Assembly (NCBI GenBank): GCA_013215605.1
Contig: JABSQW010000072.1
Coordinates: forward strand, 1-58,568
From: Myxococcales bacterium
GTDB lineage: Bacteria; Myxococcota_A; UBA9160; SMWR01
DNA: 58,568 nt
Direction of reading: 5' to 3'
Shown here one piece after another: positions 1 through 8,374 of the stretch (positions within the stretch are counted from its first letter, which is position 1; every line of letters begins with the position of its first letter). The notes beneath the pieces are model-generated. The model did no database searches, was not told where the DNA came from, and saw only the letters and a program-made list of their open reading frames with translations. The translations under genes were made by a program, and so were the position numbers.

Positions 1-123
1 CACTACATCTGGCTCGTGAAGGCCGACCTCGCAGCGCCCCTCGCCCACGCCGCCGTGCTCGCAACACTCCTCGGCTACCGCGCCCACGTCCACCGCAATC
101 AGACCCGAACGACGACGGGTTGA
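1..123 (+). CDS. msrQ: MsrQ C-terminus, heme-binding membrane subunit of the MsrPQ methionine sulfoxide reductase (partial)
   Basis: The first 41 codons of the window are open and end in TGA at 121-123. They read HYIWLVKADLAAPLAHA followed by a hydrophobic stretch, a Leu-Leu-Gly-Tyr-Arg turn and a short hydrophilic tail. The pattern His-Tyr-x-Trp-x-x-Lys-Ala-Asp at the start of a last membrane helix is typical of the end of MsrQ (YedZ), the inner-membrane cytochrome that passes quinol electrons to periplasmic MsrP for repair of oxidised methionine. The gene begins outside the window, so msrP should lie just upstream. Only the C-terminal tail is seen, hence moderate confidence. Confidence 0.7.
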   Translation, partial: HYIWLVKADLAAPLAHAAVLATLLGYRAHVHRNQTRTTTG

Positions 124-149
124 CGCCTCACGAGTCCCCGAAGAAGGAG

Positions 150-551
150 CTAGAGGTGGATCTTGCCCGGCATCGACTGACCCGGCACCACGATGCGCGA
201 CGCCTCCTGGCGCTGTAGCTCGCGCGCTTCCTCGACCATGCGGTCCACGGCGGCAGCGACGCCGTCGGGGAACTGGTCGATCGCCTCCTCGAGCGTCTGA
301 GCGTCGAGCGGACACTGAACCGGAAGCGGTCCGGCCTGGGACATGAGCGTCGTCTGTCCGGAGTACAGCACCGGGCGGCTCGGGTCTGGCGAGCCGTCGG
401 ACTGGATCGGGATCATGCAGCGGATCGTCGCGACCTTGAGATCCGTGTAGATCTCCTCGCGATACAGATTGTTCCGATCGACCGCGATCTCTCTCAACGA
501 AACTTGTTCCGGATCACTCAAGAGCTTCTCCTTCTGCGACGCCAAACCCAC
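150..551 (-). CDS. Conserved hypothetical cytoplasmic protein
   Basis: A small soluble protein of about 133 residues with no signal peptide or membrane segment. Its core contains NNLYREEIYTDLKVATIR, then a segment with SDGSPDPSRPVLYSGQTTLM, and a C-terminal amphipathic region rich in Glu and Arg. I recall similar unnamed proteins in proteobacteria (a YREEIFTD...PDPSRP pattern) but no function. An open frame extends upstream to an ATG at 677, but residues before the ASQKEK segment look non-coding. I prefer GTG at 551 or TTG at 545; neither has a clear ribosome binding site. It is convergent with msrQ and divergent from the TraB-family gene. Confidence 0.6.
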   Translation of the reverse strand: MGLASQKEKLLSDPEQVSLREIAVDRNNLYREEIYTDLKVATIRCMIPIQSDGSPDPSRPVLYSGQTTLMSQAGPLPVQCPLDAQTLEEAIDQFPDGVAAAVDRMVEEARELQRQEASRIVVPGQSMPGKIHL

Positions 552-925
552 GACGCCAACCCATTCGCAATGAATTCGCGATCCGAGATGCGACCGCTGG
601 ATCGGATCGGCACGATGCGCCGGGCGCATCGGAGCCGAGAGGCTATCACCTCCCGAAGAACTCTTCATTTTGCGCAAAACCCCAGCCCCGCGCCACCGTC
701 GGGTCCCCCGCTACACTCCGAAGCCCCAGCCCCGGGGGTTCGAAGCCGTGAGAGGCCTACGGCCGGCGCCATTCCTCCCGATGAGTTGAGCACGGGGGAG
801 CGCCTGCGCGAAGAGCGAGCGGCGGTGACGACCCAAGCAGCGAGGTCAGGATCATTCCTTCAGATCGACTCGACGCGGCGACGGCCGAGAAGCCCGACCG
901 AGACTACGCGCGAGACGTCCACACG
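552..925. other. Intergenic region between divergent genes
   Basis: About 370 bases separate the hypothetical gene from the TraB-family gene. The stretch is GC-rich, with a short AT-rich patch near 655-675 (TTTTGCGCAAAA around 668) that could hold a promoter. I see no RNA gene or convincing ORF. In-frame codons without a stop continue upstream of 926 to about 851, after a GAGGTCAGG, so the TraB-family protein could begin earlier at a rare start codon. Confidence 0.4.
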
Positions 926-2068
926 GTGCGGGTGGACGGGCGGGAGTTCATCCTCGTCGGGACGGCGCACATCTCGCGGGAGTCCACCGACCTCGTCCGA
1001 CGCGTGATCGAGAACGAGCGGCCCGACTGCGTCTGCGTCGAGCTCGACGCTCAGCGATTCGAAGCGCTGTCGCAGAAGAAGCGCTGGAAGAACCTCGACC
1101 TCAAGCAGGTCATCCGCGACAAGCAGCTCTCCGCGCTGCTCGCGAACCTGCTGCTCGCGTCGTTCCAGCGGAAGCTCGGCGGAGATCTCGGCGTCACGCC
1201 CGGAACGGAGCTCCTCGAGGCGACGATCACCGCTGACGAGCTCGACATTCCGGTAGCGCTCTGCGACCGAGACGTCCGCGTGACGCTGCGGCGCGCATGG
1301 GCCTCGATGTCGCTGTGGAACAAGTCGAAGCTGATGGGAACCCTCGCGGTGAGTGTGTTCGAGCGCCCGGAAATCGACGAGAACGAGCTGCGCAAGCTGC
1401 GCGATCAGGACGTCCTCTCCGAGCTGATGAACGAGCTCGGCGAGGAGCTCCCCGGTCTGAAGCGCGTACTCATCGACGAGCGGGACTCCTTCCTCACGCA
1501 GAAGATCAAGCAGGTCGAGGGTGATCGAATCGTCGCCGTGGTCGGTGCCGGTCACGTTCGCGGCATGCAGGCCGCGCTGCGCGAGCAGCGCGACATCGAC
1601 ATCGACGAGATCAACACGATCCCGCCCGTCCGCTCCTTCTACAAGTGGCTCGCGTGGTCGATTCCGGCGCTGATCCTGGGCGCCCTGATGTTCATCGGGC
1701 TCACCAAGGGCGCGGCCGTCGCCGGCGAGAACGCTCTCTTCTGGGTGATCGCCAACGGCATCCCCACGACGATCGGCGCGGCTCTCGCGCTGAGCCATCC
1801 CATTACGATCGCGTGCGCCTTCTTCGTCGCCCCGGTGACGAGCCTCATCCCGGTGATCGGCGCCGGCTACGTGCTCTCGTTCCTGCAGGCGTGGCTGCTG
1901 CCGCCGACGGTGTCCGAATTCGAGAGTGTTGCCGATGACGTCGGCACCTTTCGCCGCTGGTGGAAGAGCCGCCTGCTGCGAATCTTCCTGGTGTTCATCC
2001 TCACCACGTTCGGCAGCATGATCGGGACGTGGGTGGGCGGACTCGAGATCTTTTCGAATCTGTTGTGA
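926..2068 (+). CDS. TraB/PrgY-family membrane protein
   Basis: A 380-residue protein of the TraB (pheromone-shutdown) family. The N-terminal soluble domain has the hallmark VGTAHIS at residues 11-17 followed by RESTDLV, and the CVELDAQRF segment near residue 37, both characteristic of the TraB/TIKI fold. Three or four hydrophobic helices follow from about residue 240 (FYKWLAWSIPALILG onward), so the domain is tethered to the membrane. TIKI relatives are proteases, but no substrate can be inferred for bacterial TraB proteins. The start is GTG at 926, two codons before another possible GTG; no strong ribosome binding site precedes either. It is convergent with the symporter gene and shares a hairpin terminator with it. 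Confidence 0.85.
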   Translation: MRVDGREFILVGTAHISRESTDLVRRVIENERPDCVCVELDAQRFEALSQKKRWKNLDLKQVIRDKQLSALLANLLLASFQRKLGGDLGVTPGTELLEATITADELDIPVALCDRDVRVTLRRAWASMSLWNKSKLMGTLAVSVFERPEIDENELRKLRDQDVLSELMNELGEELPGLKRVLIDERDSFLTQKIKQVEGDRIVAVVGAGHVRGMQAALREQRDIDIDEINTIPPVRSFYKWLAWSIPALILGALMFIGLTKGAAVAGENALFWVIANGIPTTIGAALALSHPITIACAFFVAPVTSLIPVIGAGYVLSFLQAWLLPPTVSEFESVADDVGTFRRWWKSRLLRIFLVFILTTFGSMIGTWVGGLEIFSNLL

Positions 2069-2070
2069 TC

Positions 2071-2088
2071 CGGCCGGGGTCCCGGCCG
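2071..2088. terminator. Bidirectional hairpin terminator between convergent genes
   Basis: A perfect 8-bp GC-only inverted repeat (CGGCCGGG, GT loop, CCCGGCCG) fills the 26-base gap between the stop of the TraB-family gene and the stop of the symporter gene. There is no U-tract, so its strength as an intrinsic terminator is uncertain; its placement is the main argument. Confidence 0.55.
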
Positions 2089-2094
2089 CGCGCC

Positions 2095-4029
2095 TCAAGA
2101 ACCCGTCGAGCGGAAGCCGAGCCGCCACCACACCGGGATCAGCCCGAACCCGACCCCAACCAGCATCGCGATCCAGACACCGGGGGACGCCACCCACCAA
2201 ACCGGCGCCGGACTCTCCACGAGCCACGACCCGAGACCCGTGAGCAGCGAGAACATCGAGAGCGAGGCCAGGGCCGTCGCGAGAAGACCGCCTCCGAGCC
2301 GTTTCAGGTCTCGGGCGGGGTCGCGACCGCAACGGCGCGCGACCGGGTGCCAGAAGCCCGGAGGGTGCGCGCGTTCGTAGAACGCATCGAGCGTCGCGTC
2401 ATCTTCGGGAGCGGTGAGGAGCGATGCCGCGACGCCGGCGCACGTCGAGCCGAGCGCCATGAGGAGAAGCCGCAGCGCCTCGAGATCGGACGGAACGCTG
2501 ACCAGGAGGATCGGAGCAAGCAACATCGACGCGCCAATCGCGGCGAGCTCACCCCACGCATTGATGCGCCACCAGAACCAGCGAAGAACCAGCAGCACCC
2601 CCATCCCCGCACCGAGGAGCAAGCTGGCCTGCCAGGCCGCCTGAATCGACGAGAGCTGCGTCATGATGGCGAGGGCTATCGCGAGGACGATGAGGTTCGA
2701 CGCACGGGCTACCCACACGAGCGAGCGTGGCGAGGCCTCGCGACCCCGCCAGGCCCGACAGTAGAAGCGCGCATACAGATCGTTCGTCCAGTACGACGCT
2801 CCCCAGTTGAGGTGCGTGTCGATCGTCGACGCGAGCGCAGCGAGCATGCCGGTGAGCATGATTCCGAGCACGCCGCTCGGCAGCAGCTCCGCCATCCCGC
2901 GCACGAACGTCACTTCGCGGTCGGCTTGCAGCGCCGCCGTGTCGAGCCCCGCGTCTGGTGGAAACAGCACGATCAGACCGAGACCGATCGGCAGCCACAA
3001 CAGACTTCGCAGGACGACCTGGAGCCCGGTAAACACAACGGCCGCGAGCTTCGCGTCGGCGTCGCTTCGACACGCCATGCTGCGTTGCGCGAGGTAGCCG
3101 GTGCCGTCGGCGTTCATCTGAACGAGCCACTGCAGGCCGTAGACGGCGAGCACCGCAAACGTCGCGTCGCGTGCGTGCGACGGCGTGAACGCGAGCATTT
3201 GCGAAGCCGTGATACCAGTAGCTCCGGCATCGGCGTACGTGCCCCGGATCGTCTCCAGCAGCGCACTCATGCCTCCGGCAGCGTCGACCACCACCCACGA
3301 ATACGCGGCGGTACCGACGAACATCAGGCCAAGCTGCGCGATGTCCGTGCGTACGACGCCTCGCAGACCCCCCGTGGTCGAGTACGCGAGAGTCACGGCC
3401 ACGAGCAGGGCGAGCGAGATCAGGTTGTCTGCGGACCGGGTGTACAGCGGCGCCAGTCCCGTGTCGGCGGCCGCGGCGACCGCTCGAGCGAAGGGCACGC
3501 CCACGCTCGTCACGACCGACTCGATTGGCGCGAACACCCCGGGCGGTAGCCAGCTGTGCCACGTGAGGAACGGCTCCGCAATCTCCTTCGCGGCCCAGAG
3601 CACCATCGCGAGCACGGTGCAGTTGAAGACCGTCCCGAAATACACGGCCTTCACCCCTCGCAGGACCGCAGCGGGACGCGAAGCGAAGCGAAGCTCGGCG
3701 AGCTCGGCGTCGGTAACCACTCGCGCGCGGCGCCAACAGGGTGCGAGCACGAAGCCCATCAGCAGGAACGCCACGGCGTAGATCCACATTCGCCAGAGGC
3801 CGAAGATTCCGGCCGTCGCGATCAATCCGGTGACGAGCAGCGGTGTGTCCGCGGCGAACTGCGTCGCCGCCATGCTCGAACCCGCGGACCAACCCGACAG
3901 GCTGCGTCCCGCGAGGAAGTACTCCTCGAGACTCTGCGAGGCTTGGTGACGCGCCCGCCATCCCGATGCGATCGCCCACGCGGCGAAAGCCAGGAGAATC
4001 GTCGAATCGATGAGCGAGAGTCGAGTCAC
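2095..4029 (-). CDS. Sodium:solute symporter family (SSS) transporter
   Basis: A 644-residue polytopic inner-membrane protein with a dozen or more hydrophobic segments. The N-terminus has the SSS signature: an early helix, then EEYFLAGRSLSGWSAG and the unwound first core helix region SMAATQFAADTPLL. The Thr-Thr-Gly-Gly-Leu-Arg-Gly-Val-Val-Arg-Thr-Asp segment near residue 220 matches the conserved SSS motif ahead of the sodium-site helix. The family couples sodium entry to uptake of sugars, amino acids or organic acids; the substrate cannot be called. The C-terminal 100 residues add an extra soluble stretch and two helices. It is single-gene and divergent from the glycosyltransferase operon. 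Confidence 0.88.
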   Translation of the reverse strand: MTRLSLIDSTILLAFAAWAIASGWRARHQASQSLEEYFLAGRSLSGWSAGSSMAATQFAADTPLLVTGLIATAGIFGLWRMWIYAVAFLLMGFVLAPCWRRARVVTDAELAELRFASRPAAVLRGVKAVYFGTVFNCTVLAMVLWAAKEIAEPFLTWHSWLPPGVFAPIESVVTSVGVPFARAVAAAADTGLAPLYTRSADNLISLALLVAVTLAYSTTGGLRGVVRTDIAQLGLMFVGTAAYSWVVVDAAGGMSALLETIRGTYADAGATGITASQMLAFTPSHARDATFAVLAVYGLQWLVQMNADGTGYLAQRSMACRSDADAKLAAVVFTGLQVVLRSLLWLPIGLGLIVLFPPDAGLDTAALQADREVTFVRGMAELLPSGVLGIMLTGMLAALASTIDTHLNWGASYWTNDLYARFYCRAWRGREASPRSLVWVARASNLIVLAIALAIMTQLSSIQAAWQASLLLGAGMGVLLVLRWFWWRINAWGELAAIGASMLLAPILLVSVPSDLEALRLLLMALGSTCAGVAASLLTAPEDDATLDAFYERAHPPGFWHPVARRCGRDPARDLKRLGGGLLATALASLSMFSLLTGLGSWLVESPAPVWWVASPGVWIAMLVGVGFGLIPVWWRLGFRSTGS

Positions 4030-4154
4030 GAATTCTGAGCGGCGGAGGACTCACGAACGATAGCGGGAAGGGGTCGCGTTTTCCCTCGACCCCACCACCC
4101 GTTATCCTCTGGATTCGTGCCCACCGCACCTTCTGTGCCCTGCGGACGTTTCCC

Positions 4155-5264
4155 ATGCCCCGGCATCTGACCGTCGCCCACGTCACCGGTGAGTCCGGAT
4201 TCTCGGGCGGCGAGGTACAGGTGTTCCTCCTCATGGAGGGCCTGCGCAAGCGGAGCCACACGAACGTGCTCGTGTGTCCCCTCGGCAGCGCCAGCGACGA
4301 AGAGGCGCGGAGGCGCGGCATCGAGACGCGGCCGGTTCCGCTTCGCAGTGAGTGGTCGCTGCGCGGGGTGCACGGCATCCGGCGTGAGCTTCGCGACATC
4401 GGCCCCGATGTGGTGCATCTCCACACGGGCCGAGCCAACTGGCTCGGCGGACTCGCGGCGTGGCATCTCGATCTGCCGGCCATCACGACCCGCCGCATGG
4501 ACCGTTCCGTCAAACGCAACCTGCGCACCCGCTTCCTCTACGGCTCGTGCGTACACCGTGCCGTCGCGATATCCCACGCCGTGGGCCACCAGCTGATGAG
4601 GGCAGGCGTGCCCGAATCGATGGTCCGGGTCGTGCGCAGCGCAGTGGCCCCCGAGGCCCTGCATCCGCAAAACGGCCGAGAGGCGACGCGGGCGACACTG
4701 GGTCTTGGCGCCGACACGGTGTGTCTGCTCGCCATCGCGTCGCTCGTTCGGCGCAAGGGGATCGACGTCCTCCTGCAGGCCCTGGCCTTGCTCCGCGAGG
4801 CGGGACTACGCCCGGCGCTGTGTGTCGCGGGCGAGGGTCCACAGCGAGCCCGCCTCGAACGCATCACTCGACAGCGCGGATTGTCCGACCAGGTGCGGTT
4901 TCTGGGACAGCGCGATGACACCGCCGACCTCCTCGTGGCGAGCGACCTGTTCGTACTGCCCTCGCGCCAGGAGGGTCTCGGAGTGGCGGCCCTCGAGGCG
5001 ATGGCGCTCGGACGTCCCATCGTGGCATCGCGCGTCGGCGGACTCGCCGAGGTGGTCGACCAGGGCCGCTCGGGCCTGCTCGTGCCGCCAGACGACGCAC
5101 GGGCGCTCGGCGACGCGATCGCCAAACTCGTCGAGGACCGGGGCCTGCGCGAGCGCCTCGGCGCCGCCGGCCCCCCTCGCGTTCGTAAGGACTTCTCCCT
5201 CGACGGGATGGTCGGCGCGTACGAGCGCATCTACGCCGACGTCACGGAAGAGCGGCGCCGCTGA
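4155..5264 (+). CDS. Glycosyltransferase family 4 (GT-B fold)
   Basis: A 369-residue GT4 glycosyltransferase. The N-terminal acceptor domain begins HVTGESGFSGGEVQVFLLM, a Gly-Gly loop typical of GT4 enzymes, with DVVHLHTGRANWLGG near residue 90. The C-terminal donor domain has LVRRKGIDVLLQAL, VAGEGPQR, and the retaining-enzyme E-x7-E pair at E273 and E281 (EGLGVAALE), followed by VASRVGGLAEVV. It probably transfers a sugar from a nucleotide donor to a lipid-linked or LPS acceptor at the cytoplasmic membrane face. Its TGA overlaps the next gene's ATG (ATGA), so translation is likely coupled. It is the first gene of a three-gene operon ending in a WaaF-type enzyme, supporting a role in LPS core or O-glycan assembly. 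Confidence 0.9.
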   Translation: MPRHLTVAHVTGESGFSGGEVQVFLLMEGLRKRSHTNVLVCPLGSASDEEARRRGIETRPVPLRSEWSLRGVHGIRRELRDIGPDVVHLHTGRANWLGGLAAWHLDLPAITTRRMDRSVKRNLRTRFLYGSCVHRAVAISHAVGHQLMRAGVPESMVRVVRSAVAPEALHPQNGREATRATLGLGADTVCLLAIASLVRRKGIDVLLQALALLREAGLRPALCVAGEGPQRARLERITRQRGLSDQVRFLGQRDDTADLLVASDLFVLPSRQEGLGVAALEAMALGRPIVASRVGGLAEVVDQGRSGLLVPPDDARALGDAIAKLVEDRGLRERLGAAGPPRVRKDFSLDGMVGAYERIYADVTEERRR

Positions 5265-6238
5265 TGGACGCTCCCCGGGTGGGGGTGATCGGGGCACGCC
5301 GCCGCCGCCAGGGTCTCGGCCCGTTCGTCGTGCGCGATCTCATCGCCGCGGGTGCGGAGGTTCCGTGCTTCGTCGGAACGAGCGCCGAAACGCTCAAAGA
5401 GACGGCGAGTGCCCTTGCGGTGGATTCGGGCGTCGACGCCCGCGGCTACCTCGACCTTCACGACATGCTCGGCGCCGAGCGCCTCGACGCCCTCGCGGTG
5501 CTCTCCCCTGCGGAGACACACGAGGTGTATCTCGACGCGGCGTCGCGCGCGGGACTCCACGTGCTTTGCGAGAAACCCTTCCTCTGGAAGAGCTGCGTGC
5601 CCGCCGAGCGCGGGCGGGCGATTCTCGACCGCTTTGCCGCGGCAAAGCGCGTGGTGGTCGAGAACTGTCCGTGGCCGTGGACGCTGCCGGCGTGGGCATC
5701 GCTGCATCCCCGACGCCGAAGCGCCGCTCCCTCGACGTTCGAGATGTTCCTCGAGCCCGCTGACAGCGGACTGCAGATGCTCGGCGACTCTCTCCCCCAT
5801 GCCCTCAGTCTCCTGCAGGCGCTCATTCCGGGGAACGCGCCGCGACTCGATCGGGTGCGCTATGAGGGCGATCCGTGGGACGGCCCGATCGTTGCGGCGT
5901 TCCGTTTTCGCAGCGGAGGCCATGCGACACGCTGTCGTGTCGTTCTCTCGCCAAGCGCCGCGCGTCCACGCCGCGCCGGCTTCGTCACCGACGGCCAGCG
6001 CGCCGAGCGCCGGGTCGTGCCCGGTAGCTACGAGATCACTTTTAGCGACGGCGACCGCAGCGTGCCGGTTCCCGATCCCATGCCGCGCCTCGTCGCTGAC
6101 TTCGTCTCTCGCGTCCGACGCAGTACTGTGGAGCGCGAGCGCGCCGAGCGCGCCCGCATTGGGGATCGTCTCCGCCTCCTCGACAACCTCGTGCGTCACT
6201 ATCTCGCCTGCCGGGGCCCCGACCCGCGCGGTGGGTGA
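5264..6238 (+). CDS. Gfo/Idh/MocA-family oxidoreductase
   Basis: A 324-residue NAD(P)-dependent oxidoreductase. A Rossmann start (PRVGVIGARRRRQGLG) has an Arg-rich insertion where most family members have a plain GxGxxG loop. The family motif LCEKPFLW sits near residue 103, with HEVYLDAASRAGLHV just before it. In sugar operons such enzymes oxidise or reduce nucleotide sugars, and this one lies between two glycosyltransferases with overlapping ends on both sides (ATGA upstream; the next gene's GTG lies inside its last codons). I infer a role in making or trimming an activated sugar. The C-terminal half is less typical, and the catalytic His/Lys pair beyond EKP is not obvious to me. Confidence 0.8.
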   Translation: MDAPRVGVIGARRRRQGLGPFVVRDLIAAGAEVPCFVGTSAETLKETASALAVDSGVDARGYLDLHDMLGAERLDALAVLSPAETHEVYLDAASRAGLHVLCEKPFLWKSCVPAERGRAILDRFAAAKRVVVENCPWPWTLPAWASLHPRRRSAAPSTFEMFLEPADSGLQMLGDSLPHALSLLQALIPGNAPRLDRVRYEGDPWDGPIVAAFRFRSGGHATRCRVVLSPSAARPRRAGFVTDGQRAERRVVPGSYEITFSDGDRSVPVPDPMPRLVADFVSRVRRSTVERERAERARIGDRLRLLDNLVRHYLACRGPDPRGG

Positions 6239-7277
6239 TCCCGAGCGCATCCTGGTCCGGCTCCCCACCTGGGTGGGCGACACGGTCATGTCCACGCCCG
6301 CGCTTCGCGCCCTGCGCGCCGCTCATCCGACGGCCGAACTCTGCGTCGAGGGTCGCCCGATGCTCGAGGGGCTGCTCCAGGGGCTCACGACGTTCGACCG
6401 GTTCCTCGCGGACGACCACCGCGGGCTGCGGGGCGCGTGGCGGCGCAGCCAGCAGCTGCGCCGTCCACCTTTCGACTGGGCGGTGCTCCTGCCCGACTCC
6501 GTCCGCGCGGCCGTCGGCCCCTTCCTCGCGGGTGTTCCGCGTCGAGTCGGATACGCGCGCGACGTCCTTCGCCGGGCACTCATCAACGACGCCCTGCCAC
6601 TCCCGCGCGACTCCTCGGGGCGGCGGACCGCCCTTCCGACGGTGGAGCGGTACCTGCGCATCACGCGCCACGTCGGCTGCGCGGACCGCGGCGACGACGT
6701 CGAGCTGGCGGTCGACCCACGCGCAAGAGAGATCGTGGAAACCGAGCTCGCGCGCCTCGGCGTCGGCAGCGGCGAGCGACTGCTCGTGGTCGCGCCGGGT
6801 GCGGGATTCGGTCCCAGCAAGCTCTGGCCCGCCGAGCACTTCGCGGAGGCCTGCACGTCTCTGGCGGCGCGCCGCGGGCTGCGGGCCGTACTCGCCCCCG
6901 CGCCCGCGGAGTGCACCCTCGCCGCGATGATCGCCGGACGCTCGCCGGGCAGCCTCGTCTGGCGCGCCGACGGCTCAGCGACCCTCGCCGCGCTCAAGGC
7001 CCTCGTCGCGCGGTCGGACCTGGTTCTGTCGAACGATACCGGACCGCGTCACGTTGCCGTCGCGCTCGGTGTCCCCGTGGTGGTGCTGATGGGTCCGACG
7101 AATCCACTCCACACCGCCAGCCAGCAGGGACTCCAGCGCGTGCTGCGCGAAGACGTCGAGTGCAGCCCGTGTCAGAAGAGGGTCTGCCCGATCGATCACC
7201 GCTGCATGACGCGACTCACCCCCGATCGCGTGACCGCGGCCGCGGACGAGCTACTGGGATCTGGCTTGGCTGGGTAG
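6231..7277 (+). CDS. waaF: ADP-heptose--LPS heptosyltransferase, WaaF type (GT9)
   Basis: A 348-residue GT9 enzyme, the usual WaaF length. It opens with ILVRLPTWVGDTVMSTPALR, the W-x-GD-x-x-M-x-x-P motif of ADP-heptose transferases. Further motifs are APGAGFGPSKLWPAEHF near residue 185, SNDTGPRHVAVALGVP for the donor site, GPTNPLHTA, and the C-terminal CSPCQKRVCPIDHRCM cysteine cluster characteristic of heptosyltransferase II. The chosen start is GTG at 6231, eight bases inside the previous gene; an open frame continues upstream but is antisense-like sequence within that gene. The enzyme adds heptose to the LPS inner core on the cytoplasmic side, indicating an outer membrane with LPS. Confidence 0.88.
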   Translation: MGDPERILVRLPTWVGDTVMSTPALRALRAAHPTAELCVEGRPMLEGLLQGLTTFDRFLADDHRGLRGAWRRSQQLRRPPFDWAVLLPDSVRAAVGPFLAGVPRRVGYARDVLRRALINDALPLPRDSSGRRTALPTVERYLRITRHVGCADRGDDVELAVDPRAREIVETELARLGVGSGERLLVVAPGAGFGPSKLWPAEHFAEACTSLAARRGLRAVLAPAPAECTLAAMIAGRSPGSLVWRADGSATLAALKALVARSDLVLSNDTGPRHVAVALGVPVVVLMGPTNPLHTASQQGLQRVLREDVECSPCQKRVCPIDHRCMTRLTPDRVTAAADELLGSGLAG

Positions 7278-7278
7278 C

Positions 7279-7343
7279 GGCGGGCGAAGCCCGCCTGCGA
7301 GCCTTCGCTCGGCATGGCTCGCCGCGCACTTCGCTGGCTCGAA
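7279..7343 (+). repeat. Dispersed inverted-repeat element, copy C
   Basis: This fills the gap between the convergent waaF and phosphatase genes. It starts with a perfect hairpin (GGCGGGC, GAA loop, GCCCGCC at 7279-7295), followed by a tail containing CTTCGCTCG, ATGGCTCG and CTTCGCTGG blocks. The tail aligns with the elements at 52483-52567 and, inverted, at 41291-41380. It is the most diverged of the three convergent-gap copies. A likely function is bidirectional transcription termination. Confidence 0.55.
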
Positions 7344-8084
7344 CTACTCGAGCAACCGCTCCCTGAGACTCGCGATTGCGGCGTCGTCGAGGCCCACAGT
7401 GCGCGCGTAGCCCTCCATCGAGCCGTGCCGCTCGCGAATCCCGTCCAGCAGCTCGATCATCGTTTCTGGGTCCGCGTGCAACGTGTCCGGCGGCAGTTCC
7501 TTCCACATGTCGCGGTACCCTCCGGACGCGTTCAGCCGCGCGACGATGGCGTCGAGGTTTTCCCGGGTGGCCGCGTAGTCGAGGACGATGACGTCGTCTT
7601 CGACGCCCAGGATTCCGAGAATCAGCGCCGAGATCACGCCAGTGCGATCCTTGCCGGCCGCGCAGTGGTAGACGAGCGGGCTCTGCGTCCCCGCGATGGT
7701 CGAGAGCACTCTCCCGATCGGCTCTCTCGCCCGCTCGGTCATTCCCAGGTACATCTCCGCAAGGCTCAGCATCTGCGGCGGCTCGAGACGTGTTTCGTCG
7801 CCATCGGCGCCGGCGTCGAAAAGGGGCAGATGATGGAAGTTGATCGCCTCGTGCTGGAGGAGTCCGCGCCCGTCGATCTCGATCTCGCGCGTCGAGCGCA
7901 GATCGATGATCTCTCCCAGCCCCACGTCGTCGCGGAGGTCGGCCACGTCCTTCGGTGTGAGCTGGCCGAGGCTGTCGGCGCGAAACAGCAGCCGCCACTG
8001 AACCGTTCGGCCGTCTGTGGTGGGATATCCCCCCAAATCACGGAAGTTCAGGCACCCTTCGAGATCCACGCGTCGGCTCAGCAT
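7344..8084 (-). CDS. Protein tyrosine phosphatase (DSP-like, Y_phosphatase3 type)
   Basis: A 246-residue cysteine-dependent phosphatase. It carries LNFRDLGGYPTTDGRTV near the N-terminus and the catalytic P-loop HCAAGKDRTG with nucleophile Cys at about residue 141; the C-x-x-G-K-D-R-T form is typical of bacterial tyrosine/lipid phosphatases such as those related to IphP and MptpB. No signal peptide is present, so it is cytoplasmic. I chose ATG at 8084 because GGAG precedes it by about nine bases and the conserved region begins right after; an upstream open frame to 8336 overlaps the divergent small gene and looks non-coding. Phosphotyrosine, phosphoserine or phosphoinositide substrates are all possible. 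Confidence 0.85.
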   Translation of the reverse strand: MLSRRVDLEGCLNFRDLGGYPTTDGRTVQWRLLFRADSLGQLTPKDVADLRDDVGLGEIIDLRSTREIEIDGRGLLQHEAINFHHLPLFDAGADGDETRLEPPQMLSLAEMYLGMTERAREPIGRVLSTIAGTQSPLVYHCAAGKDRTGVISALILGILGVEDDVIVLDYAATRENLDAIVARLNASGGYRDMWKELPPDTLHADPETMIELLDGIRERHGSMEGYARTVGLDDAAIASLRERLLE

Positions 8085-8182
8085 TCGCGCATTCTCCAGG
8101 AAATCGCCCCCCCTGTGAAGTAGTTCACTGAGATCGACCTCGATCTGGGCGAAATCCTCTACTGAACCTGGAGGAAGTACCG

Positions 8183-8374
8183 ATGGCCGCCAAACCCCTG
8201 TCCGAATTTCTGGTCCTGTCATCCCTGATTTGCGGGGTCGTGGGCCTGCTGGTTCTCGGCGGCATGCTGGTGACCGAGGACCTGCCTGCGGCCGGCACGA
8301 CCGCATCGGTTGCGCTCGAAGCGAACGCGGCGCCACAGACCGTCAGCGGAGACGCAGCGCTCGCGAGCTACTAG
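8183..8374 (+). CDS. Small single-pass membrane protein, unknown function
   Basis: A 63-residue protein. The start is well supported: GGAGG lies eight bases before the ATG. Residues 8-30 form one strongly hydrophobic helix (FLVLSSLICGVVGLLVLGG), followed by a short tail rich in Ala, Thr and Ser that would be periplasmic. It is divergent from the phosphatase, and its TAG overlaps the stop of the convergent Crp/Fnr gene in a shared CTAG. I do not recognise the family. The good ribosome binding site, clean membrane helix and exact fit between neighbours make it more likely real than not. Confidence 0.6.
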   Translation: MAAKPLSEFLVLSSLICGVVGLLVLGGMLVTEDLPAAGTTASVALEANAAPQTVSGDAALASY

